Positions 23,860 to 34,074 of a stretch of DNA of 64,000 bases are shown piece after piece; positions within the stretch are counted from its first letter, which is position 1, and the number at the start of each line of letters is the position of its first letter. A model generated the notes under the pieces. It saw only the letters and a program-made list of their open reading frames with translations. It was not told the DNA's origin and searched no databases. The translations under genes were made by a program, and so were the position numbers. Source of the DNA: Laetiporus sulphureus 93-53 (taxonomy: Eukaryota; Basidiomycota; Agaricomycetes; Polyporales; Laetiporaceae). Location: the NCBI RefSeq assembly GCF_001632365.1, contig NW_024468521.1:328558-392557 (forward strand), given 5' to 3'.

Positions 23860-26539
23860 ATGGAGTTCGTCGGCCCAGCATCGGACAGTCTTCCTCACAT
23901 TCCGGATGATCTGACTTGTGCGCAATTCATGCTTGACGAAGACCATTCTGCAAGACCGGTCGCCGCTGCGTCTCAGACTGCCCCATGGATGATCGAGGAT
24001 GCCACTGGAAGAAAGATTGCCCACTCCGAGGTGAGCTTCATGCCGTGCTGTGTAAGTTCAAATGCGTTGACATTGTATCTCAGGTCCGCGAGCGAACGAA
24101 GGGACTGGCAAATGCGCTGAGCCTGCGGTGGGGGATTTGTGAGTGCATGTCGTTGCGCGAACATGACTCAGCTTACATCCCATATAGCGGAGGATGATGT
24201 AGGTATGGTCATGTTTCGAAGCGTGCAGCTCTCTGCGAAGGACTCAATTGCTGCACAGTCTGTATATTCAGCCCGAACCACGTTGGTATGTATTGTATTT
24301 AGTCTCATAGTTTTCGGTGCTCAATGACAGCCTTTTCACAGATTACCCCGTTGCGATCTGGTCAGCCTTACAACGCGACAGACGTTGCAACTGAATATTT
24401 AAATTTCTCTACAGGGCTGTCCACAGGTTAGGGGCCATCATAACGTACGATCTCCCTCTCTCAATGCCAGCAAAGGAACTTACCCTTGTACAGAGCTGCA
24501 AATCCGTCCTACTTAGCAGGCGAACTCGAGTACCAGCTCACTGCAACGAAGGCGAAGCTCATGATCGTGCACTCGTGGAGCCTCGCGGTCGCGCTGGATG
24601 CGGCACGCTTAGCAGGCATACCACCGGAGCGTATTGTCCTCCTGGACTCTCCGTCGCAGCAGGTGGCGCATGTCACTGTGGACGAACTGGTCAAAGAGGG
24701 CCTTTCAAAGCCGCTAAATTTTGTCGAGCGCCGACTCAAGCCTGGAGAGGGCCGCACGAAGCTGGCGTTTCTGAGCTTTTCTAGCGGGACCACTGGCAGG
24801 CCCAAGGTATGTAGGATCGATGATTGGTGCATTCGAGGCTTAGAGATCATGTTTTGCAGGCAGTATGCATATCGCATTACGCGCCGATCGCCAATGTGAT
24901 CCAGATGAGCCATTTAGCGAACCTGCAAACAGGTCCGTTGCAGGACAGAAAATGGCGTGTCGGGGATGTGGTCATGGCTGGTACGTGCATTCACAAGTTG
25001 GAACTGACAAGAACTGAGCGAGCATGTTCTTGATAGTTCTACCGTTCTTCCGTAAGTGAAGCTTCCTGAAGACATTTGATGTCATGCAGAACCCTATTTG
25101 CAGATATCTATGGCCTCGTGGTGGTCATGCACTTTACGATATTCTATGGTGTGAGTCGAGTTGACAACAGGTATTGATGGGGGCTGACAGTCATAACGGC
25201 AGTCGACGCTGGTAGTCGTCCCCAAATTCAACTTTGTGGACTTCCTCAAGAGCATTGAGCGGCATCGTGTTGGGTTCCTGCCGTACGCCTCTCTCATTCA
25301 CAGAAATGCTTCCCTATGGTAATGTCCCTCCTATAGCATTGTGCCGCCTATGGTCGTTCTGCTATGCAAGGTTCGTGAACGACATCAACGGGTCATGTTG
25401 CATTAACACCGAGTTCGTTTTTAACAGCATCCGGCTGTCAAGCAATACGACCTCAGCACCGTGCACGCCATAATGTCAGGCGCGGCGCCACTTTCTGCGG
25501 AACTGACGAAGCAGCTGTCAGAACTATTGCCACAGGCGAGCATCGGTCAAGGCTATGGTTTGTCCCATGACCTGCCATATTCGCTTGATGCTGAGATCCA
25601 TCACTGATTGTAGGTATGACGGAGACCAGCACCACCGTCTCCTTCCCACAGGTCGAACAGAAGATATGCACGCCAGGTAGTGCGGGGAGGCTGCTCCCGG
25701 GGATTACCGCCCGTGTGGTGAAGGAAGATGGATCGTTGGCTGGGTACAACGAGTCTGGAGAACTTTTTGTGAAAGGCCCGGCGATGGCGTTGCGGTATTT
25801 GAACAACGAGGAGGCGTACGTATCGCTGGTTTTTGTGGGTATGCGTGTTCTGAGTGAGGGCCGCGACGTAGGACGAAGGAGACTTTCATCGACGGGTGGG
25901 TATGCACTGGCGACGAAGTCAAGATCAACGAGTCGATGGAGGTGTTCGTCGTTGATCGCATCAAAGTAGGTCCAGGTTTGATGGTCTTCGAAACGATTGG
26001 ATCTGATATATGACATGACACTTCAGGAATTAATCAAGGTCAGAGGATTCCAAGGTAAGTACTTTCCCCGATCAGACCAAACGTGGACACCTCGTGATCA
26101 CGCATCCCGAACATAGTGGCGCCAGCAGAATTGGAAGGACACCTGCTCGAACATCCTGATATATCGGATGTGTGCGTTGTTGGGCTGCCGGACGACTATA
26201 GCGGCGAGCTGCCCCTCGCGTTCATTGCGCTCAACCCCATAGCGATCGAACGTGTACAGCAGGATCCTAGGGAGGCAGATAAGATCAAGGATGCCATCAT
26301 CAAGGTTCGTTTTGTGTTCACCAGCGTAGTCCGTCTTCAACATCCTGACTTTGCATCGTGTGCTGCAGCACGTCGCCGATGCGAAGGTACATTACAAGCG
26401 CCTAGCTGCCGGGGTGGAGTTCATCGAGGTGATTCCAAAGAATCCCAGCGGGAAGCTACTGCGACGAGTGTTGCGTGACAAGGCGAAGGAGATGATGGCT
26501 CAGGGCAAGTTGTCGAAGCCGGTCAAGGCGAGGCTGTAG
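23860..26539 (+). CDS. Acyl-CoA synthetase, 4-coumarate-CoA-ligase-like (paralog 1, PTS1 end)
   Basis: This adenylating enzyme of the ANL superfamily activates a carboxylic acid with ATP and then transfers it to CoA. The start gives [19 protein letters not shown]. Exons then supply VCIFSPNHVDYPVAIWAVHR, NPSYLAGELEYQLTATKAK, the P-loop SFSSGTTGRPK (about 24,780), [100 protein letters not shown] and the A10 lysine motif [16 protein letters not shown]. All core motifs are intact. The C-terminus KPVKARL ends in ARL, a peroxisomal PTS1-type tripeptide. More than ten introns are present, each about 50-60 nt. The substrate (fatty, phenylpropanoid or other) cannot be read from sequence. It is the first of three paralogs on this strand. 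Confidence 0.92.
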
Positions 26540-26909
26540 GTGACTATTGGTTGTGGGTTGTATCGTTTTCAAATATATTGCCATTTTATGAAAATTGTTC
26601 TCGATACAACTGGCCTTCGATGGCGCCTAGATCACTCCATAGAGGCGGCATGCAGCTCGACAGGAAAGCCACAACGGCGCGCGTCGTATCGCTCCTCGAC
26701 GCGCATACACAGACCACGTGATCGTCGCGTCGCCGCCACATCGTCGCCGAGCTCGGAGGTAGCACGCCCTTCCCTCTGTCTCGCCAATCTTCGGCTATTT
26801 CCTGTCATTCATTTCCCCTTGCTGCTCATTTCTTTGTGGGTGGCTGAGTTTCTTTGGCTGCATCAGAAGGAGCTTCTGTGGGCATCATTCTGGTTTCTCT
26901 ACTAGTAGA

Positions 26910-29900
26910 TTGATGCAGCAAGCCATCAGACTAACCGATTCACCGCGCTCACCACGTATGTCCTTTTCGGACCAGCCTCCCCCGTCGCGCAGGGCATTGT
27001 CTCTCGCATTTCTCCTCTGGCCCGTCTTCTTCGCCGGTGCCGTGTTCGAGTTATTCCTCATTCTCCGTGTCCGATTGGCGCCCTCTTCTGTCGAACTCTG
27101 CTCATCTGCCCTGTGTTCAACGTTTCTGACCTCCGTGTCCGACGATGTAGCGTCCACGCCTGCTTCTTCGATGCCAAAACCCGCGTATGAGTCTCCCATT
27201 GGACCTGGGATGGCTGGTCCCGGAGAGCCGTTCTGGATGGAGAAGATGAGGCATCAAGGTACCTCTCCGTTCAACCCAAATCCAGAAGCATACCAGGTGT
27301 TCCGGAACGTCAAGGAATTTGGTGCGATAGGAGACGGAATTGCAGACGATACAGAGGCGATCAAGTTCGTGCCTGCTCATTACTGATTACTGCTGAACTT
27401 ATGATCGTGAACGAATGACAGCGCAGCGATGTCTTCTGGCGGCCGATGCGGTGGAGGCAACTGGGAATCCTCTACAGTCGTTCCGGCCATTGTATACTTT
27501 CCTCAAGGGTATGTGACGTGTCAGATGGCTCTGGGATATAGCCCTCATTAGTTCCTAGTACGTACAAGGTGTCGGGCCCCATCATGTGAGCTTGAGCGTT
27601 CTGCCTTCCATTCAACGAGGCCGAACGTGTGGATTTCAGAGCCTACTACTACACCCAGATCATCGGGGATGCCCGGGTACCTCCTACACTCCTCGCAGCA
27701 TCCAACTTCAGCGGCATGGCGGTCATTGGTAAGTCTTGACATGGGAAGAAATAGGCTGATATTGACGGATGCATGGTACAGACGCGGATCCCTATATTCC
27801 CGGAGGTGGCGGCGCGCAGTGGTACATCAACCAGAACAACTTTTTTCGCAGCGTTCGCAATTTCGTGATCGACCTGAGACGTGTTCCGGACCATGTATCC
27901 GCGACCGGTATTCACTGGCAGGTATCGCAAGCGACGTCACTCATGAATATCCTCTTCTCCATGAGCGAACGTAGAGGCAATGCTCATCAAGGTAGGATGG
28001 CTACTATATGGACATAAATGTTCTAATCATCTTACTGTACGTAAGGGATCTGGATGGAGAATGGTAGCGGCGGATACATGGGAGGTATGATTTCTTGCTG
28101 TCATGGGCGTGAGTATCCGCTCACTGTTCTTGGCAGATCTTGTCTTCCAAGGAGGTGCGGTGGTAAAGTATGTGAGGTAGCGCGGTTTGCTTGAATTCTT
28201 TTGTCACGCAGGCAAGTTCGGCATGTGGGTGGGAAATCAGCAGTGCGTGCAGATCGCATCCAAGACGAATCGTGCTCTTTTACATAACTTTTTTCCAGGT
28301 TCACTGTGCGCAACATCACTATCAACAACGCTGAGACAGGTAGGCTCAAAGCACTCTAGCGTTTCTGAATTTGAGTCTTTTTATGCTTGCAGCTGTCTAT
28401 GGAATCTGGAATTGGGGTCAGCAGAATACTCCGTCCGCATTTCCATCGATGCTTATGACGGTGATTAGGTTGGACCTTCCAGGGCGTCAACAGTCAGTCG
28501 AGACAGTTTATTAGACTCACAACCTATCTGATATTGCATCATAGTCAACAACTGCCAAGTCGGCTTCGACCTGAAGACTGGTGGTAAGACGAAGGATGAT
28601 CAGGTCTGTTACTCCGGGTGCCATGTCCTTCTTGCACGTCTCACGACTTGCGGATACTAGTCTGTTGGGGGAGAGGCCATCATCGATGCAGTCGTGACGA
28701 ATACACCCATCTTCGTCCGCTCTTCCATCTCGACTATGTCTCTCGCTGGCTCGCTCGTGCTGAACAACATCCAGCTTACGGATGTCCCGGTGGCGGTGGG
28801 TGTCCTCGGGGGAGAAGTGGTGCTGCCCGGAGGCACGATGACCGTCGACCACTGGGTACAGGGTAACGTGTACTCGGGCACCAACCATCAACACTCGTTT
28901 GTCAAGGGACACCTTCCCGCACCGGTGAAGACGAGGAGCTTTCTGGATGAAACAGGAAGGGTATTCGGAAGAATGCACCCTCAGTAGGTATCGCGATATC
29001 TTAGACGCCGCTCTAGTATTGACTAGATGATATAGATACGAAGATTACGCCGTTGATCAATTTGTCAGCGTGAAGAGCCTGGGTGCGAAGGGTGACGGCC
29101 GGTCTGACGACACCGCTATCTTGCAGAGTATCTTCGATCAAGTACGTCAGTACAGCCGGAGACGAGTGAGAGCCAGCCTGATGACGTTCGCTTGAGTAGT
29201 ACTCCGGGAAGAAAATTATCTTCTTCGATGCAGGGACATATTACATCACAGACACGCTCGCCATCCCGGCGGGCACGCAAATGGTCGGCGAAGTGTGGAG
29301 CGTCATTATGGGCGGCGGGTCTGCCTTTGGAGACCAGCGTAATCCCAAGGTCATGGTGCGCGTCGGTGAGCCTGGTTCTCGAGGCATCTTGGAGATCTCA
29401 GATATCCTTTTCGCCACGCGCGGACCTAGTCAGTCCAATACTCTCTCGTTATTGGGTTCTATGCTGTGCCTACTAATCTCTACCACATAGCCCCTGGCGC
29501 GATCGTTGTTGAGTGGAACGTGTACTCAGACATACAAGGAGGCGCTGGGATGTGGGATAGTCATATCAGGTTCGATTCTATGGTAATCTCTACATACGAT
29601 CTATGCCTCACCGGCTCTGCCCACGTTCCAGGCTTGCAGGAGGTAAGGTTGGCATCTCTTGTTCTACTATGATTCCGAACAAGGTTTCGTACAGCCGCTG
29701 GGACGAACCTGGAGCTCGCTCAATGTCCGACTACACCGAAGTCCAGTGACTGCTTTGCCGCATTCTTGTCTCTGCATCTGACCCCAACCTCGAATGCCTA
29801 CCTCGAGGTGCGTCTATAGTCTATCGGACTCGGCCGCACGTGAATTCACTGTCAACATTTTCAGAGTACATGGGTATGGCTGGCAGACCACGACTTGGAC

Positions 29901-30648
29901 GGAGATGGCCGCTCGCAAATCACCGTATATAGCGGCCGCGGCATTTTATCAGAGTCTGCTGGACCAGTCTGGATGATTGGGACCGGTGAGCTTCTGCTTT
30001 GTTGGAGTGATGCGTCTGATAATCAACTTTTCGTTGTTTAACAGGATGTGAGTACGATCCTTACAATGTCGGCTACTGTTTGACCTATCTTGTTCAGCGG
30101 AGCACCATACGCTTTATCAATATAACCTCGTCAATGCGAGAGACCATTATATGGGGCTCATTCAAACAGAATCCGTAAGTTGACGTCTGAGAATTGTTGC
30201 CAGTTTCTTGTTCTCACTCATCTATCTCAGCCGTACTACCAGCCGACTCCTGTACCTCCAGCGCCGTTCACAATTGAGGAGAAGTATCACGACCCAACTT
30301 TCCCGGCCGGACAGCCCTCAGCATGGGCCGTCAATGTACAGTCTTCTTCCAATATTTTCGTTTTCGGTGAGTAGCTTGCTGCCTAGTCAGTTTTAGATCG
30401 TTCGTGCGCTGATTGTCATTCTAGGGGCTGGCCTTTATAGTTTCTTCCACAACTATGACCAAGCCTGCCTGAAGGATTCCTCATGCCAAAGCCATGTTTT
30501 AAATATTGATTCAATCTCATCTATCAGCATTTATGGCCTTTCCACGGTCGGTACGACATACATGCTGAGCGTCGACCATAGTGGAGTCATCCCAGCAGTC
30601 GTTAATATGAATGGGTTCCAGTCGACGGCTACCGCTTGGACAAGGTGA
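26910..30648 (+). CDS. Glycoside hydrolase family 55 exo-beta-1,3-glucanase
   Basis: GH55 enzymes release glucose or short products from beta-1,3-glucan using two pectate-lyase-like beta-helices. Repeat 1 begins AYQVFRNVKEFGAIGDGIAD, followed by MSSGGRCGGGNWESSTVVPA, IVYFPQGTYKVSGPI, IHWQVSQATSLMNILFSMS, GMWVGNQQFTVRNITINN and WGWTFQGVNINNCQVGFDL. Repeat 2 begins DQFVSVKSLGAKGDGRSDDT, with IIFFDAGTYYITDTLAIPAG, VVEWNVYSDIQGGAGMWDSH and HTLYQYNLVNARDHYMGLIQ. The end is GVIPAVVNMNGFQSTATAW, before TGA at 30646-30648. About fifteen introns are needed. The N-terminus is unusual: a basic, proline-rich leader precedes a 25-residue hydrophobic segment (ALSLAFLLWPVFFAGAVFEL), more like a signal anchor than a cleaved signal; mis-splicing of exon 1 is an alternative. 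It lies between synthetase paralogs 1 and 2. Confidence 0.9.
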
Positions 30649-30879
30649 CGTGCGACCTACTTACGAGCTACGCAGTGCATACAGTACATGTTCATAATGG
30701 AATTTGATTTGCTGAAGTGTTCTCATAAGCGGCAACCAAGTGCGCTTTGCTGAGTCCGCTTCGTTAAGAGCGTGAGACTATAGTGTGACTCCCACTCAAA
30801 AGCTGCTTGTTAATCACTAACCGTAAAGCCTTTCCCATTCACCTTGATCTTCGGTAGACCATTGCAACGATTTTCCGCT

Positions 30880-33633
30880 ATGGCTGAAATCCATGGTCCG
30901 GGAGGTCCTCTTCCACACATACCAGATGATTTGACGATAGTACAATTCATGCTTGACTATGAGCACGAATCACGGCCATCTCCTGCTTTCCTTCCGGATC
31001 GGTGCTGTTTGATCGAAGATGCTACTGGGAAGAAGGTTACCCTTAACGAGGTGAGCAGTACCGAGACACCGACCTCTTGTATCACGACCGTCTCATAATC
31101 AATGCGGTTTCGCAGATTCGCATGCGCGTTGATCGCTTGGCTGGCGCGCTACATGCCAGATACGGAATCAGTAAGCAGTGCAACATGTGCAATCAACCCT
31201 GTATCCGAGGAACTCATGAGCGGCAGAGGATGATGACGTCGGTATGTGCCCTGACGCTTTGGTAAGATGCCAATATATCATAGCATACACTCCAGTCTGC
31301 GTGTGCAGCTCGAACCATATCGGTACGTGAAATCGTCCTGATATCAGAAACATTTCATACATACCTTCGCAACAGACTACCCTGTCGTCATATGGTATGT
31401 GTTAACGTCCCTGGATGATCACAGCCTGCATTAATAGCTTCGGTTTAGGGCGATCCACCGACTAGGTGGCATTGTAACGTGAGCGACACTAACGGTGTTT
31501 GACTACGGCATGAGGCCTGATGCTTCATGATTCAGGCCTGCAAATCCTGCATATACCGTAGGTGAACTGGAGCATCAGCTCACGCTGACAAACGCCTCCA
31601 TGATGATTGTACATTCCTCGAGCTATACTGTCGCAGCCACTGCTGCGCTTGCAGCAGGGATTTCGGATGATCGTATCGCATTCATGGATGCCTTGCCAAA
31701 TGAACTGGCCTCCAAGAAGCATGTCACCGTGCAGGAGTTGCTACAATACCCAGTTCAGACCTTCGTCGAGCGATGCCTTGCACCAGGAGAAGCCTCAGCG
31801 AAGCTAGCATTCCTGAGTCTTTCGAGTGGCACGACAGGCAAAGCCAAGGTGACTTAACTCATCGTCAAAGTTGGTCGTTTCTCATTTTGATATATCTCCA
31901 GGCAGTTTGTATTCCTCACAGAGCGATGATCGGGGCTATAATACAAATGGCACATATGGCCAATTCGCAGACAGTGCCATGGGATGACCGTCAACTGCGG
32001 CATGGAGATATCTGGATGGCATGCAAGTGTATCATTCGAGATATCGCAGCGACACTGTTTGATCTTATGGCGCTGTTCAACAGTGTTACCCTTCTACCGT
32101 AGGTCGTGAGTCTCGCACGCTGTTGGATGTATGCATTGAGCGCCATCGTAGACATAGCAGGCCTTATGGTCGTGCTACATTTCGGATTCTTCTACGGTGT
32201 GAGTTTTCGGTTTCTCAGAATCCGTATGCTCTCTTCGTCTAAAGCCCCCTTCAAGGCTACATTGGTGGTGGTGCCAAAGTACAATTTTGTCGAGATGTTG
32301 ACAAGCATTGAACGTCACCGTATACAATTCCTATTGTACGTCTATCCGCTTTTTTGTGATTTAAGATTATGACTCTTTTGATTACATCGTAGTGTAGTGC
32401 CACCCATGGTCGTTCTGCTCTGCAAGGCAGGTATCTTCGTTCGTTTTCTGAAAGGAAGAAGGATGATCATATGCAACACTAGCATCCTGCTGTCAAGGAG
32501 TATGCCTTGCATTCACTCCGAATGTTACTCAGTGGTGCCGCACCATTGTCTCCGGAGCTCGCTCAACAACTTTCCACCATGCTTCCATGGGTAAACATAG
32601 GCCAAGGATATGGTGAAAAGTGATGCGCATCTAGACATGCATATCTCCTTATATACGTTACGACAGGCATGACTGAGACTGTTGCATCAATATCATTTCC
32701 TCGCTCCGGACAAAAGATCAGCACACCGGGAAGTTCAGGGCAGCTATTGCCTGGCAATATCGCACGAATTATTCGTCCGGATGGCTCTCTGGCAGGTTAT
32801 AATGAAGCAGGGCAGCTCGTCATCAAAGCGCCGTACATGGCAAGCGGATATTTGAAGAATGAGAAAGCGTGAGCATTAAGATAGCTTTCGCATCGCTCTA
32901 TTTGACAAACGAATCGACAGCACGAGAGAGACATTTGTGGATGGGTACAATCCAAAGAGGTGGCTGGTAACCACTGTATGCTCAAGAGCTTCTTCGCAGA
33001 TGGCTATATACAGGCGATGAAGTCATGATCAACAAAAACGCAGAGGTATTCATTCTAGACCGCGTCAAGGTATGTCCATACGAACGCTTGTATGCATACA
33101 ATGCTGACGTACCGCAGGAGTTACTAAAAGTCAGGGGGTATCAGGGTGCGGGCCGCCTTAAGTACCTTAAACACAATACTTGGCTGATTTCTACATTTGC
33201 GCAGTGGCTCCCGCTGAGCTTGAGAGCCATCTATTGATGCATCCTGAGGTGTTTGATGTTTGCGTCGTCGGTATGCCGGACGAATACAGCGGCGAACTTC
33301 CATTTGCATTCGTGGTCGCCACCGCGAACGCTCTACAACGAATGCGGCGGGACGAACGCGAGGCAAGCGAACTCAGAAGAATATTGATCAAGGTCCGAGT
33401 CTCAGCTATCGATTTGCGTGATGCTTGCGCGCTTACACGATGCGTCGGATAAAATTGCATTTTAGCATGTCGCAGATTCCAAGGTGCCCTACAAATGGCT
33501 AGCAGGGGTGGAGTTTATAGAGTCGATTCCGAAGAATCCAAGTGGAAAGCTTCTTCGTCGAGTCTTGCGCGAGCGTGTGCGAGCTTTGCAGAAGCAAGGA
33601 AAGCTAGTAACGACCACGAAAGCTAGACTGTAG
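30880..33633 (+). CDS. Acyl-CoA synthetase, 4-coumarate-CoA-ligase-like (paralog 2, PTS1 end)
   Basis: This paralog is collinear with the genes at 23860 and 34075. It begins [20 protein letters not shown] and continues with [20 protein letters not shown], the P-loop [12 protein letters not shown] (about 31,820), then [108 protein letters not shown] and the A10 motif [17 protein letters not shown]. The P-loop proline before the last lysine is Ala here. Two introns (32023-32083 and 32427-32482) require GC donors to keep frame. The terminus TTTKARL again ends in the PTS1-type ARL. With GC donors allowed, no frameshift or stop is needed, so the gene appears intact. An in-frame ATG at 30844 would add 12 residues. 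Confidence 0.9.
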
Positions 33634-34074
33634 TTTTCGTGTTTGCATGCCTTTTCTGTTCGCTCGATGAAACATGCTGATATCAGCCACTCCCGTTGCG
33701 AGACTCAGCGAGACAATGGATATGTCAGTCTGGCACCAAGCTGCAATGGCGCGGTAACAAACGTTCGGACCTCGGGATAATGCTACGTTCACATTGCACC
33801 ATTGAGCTTACCGCCAGCAGCATATGTCTCATTCAATGCCGGATGAAGGCACAAGAAGCCTGATCCGTACGGTCCCGGTTGCGGCGCCTTAAGAACGTTG
33901 ATTGAATGGGGACTTGCACGTGGTGTGCCACTCTCACGTATGCTCCGTTCTAACCGCTGTCATTGTCAAGGGTAACACAGACCTGCGAGCGGACATTCAA
34001 GTATCGGTGCCGGTGTAGCCTCGTCCATTTTGACTTGCAGGAATAACGTCCCTACCATTCCATTCTGTACGATC
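33634..34074. other. Intergenic region between synthetase paralogs 2 and 3
   Basis: About 440 bp with no open frame of note. It should contain the paralog 2 terminator and the paralog 3 promoter; no clear TATA box is visible near 34075. Confidence 0.4.

Noticed and set aside
30880..33633. Synthetase paralog 2 as a pseudogene, because GT donors fail at two introns
   Set aside because: GC donors with good consensus restore the frame in both places, one shared with paralog 3, and all core motifs are present.
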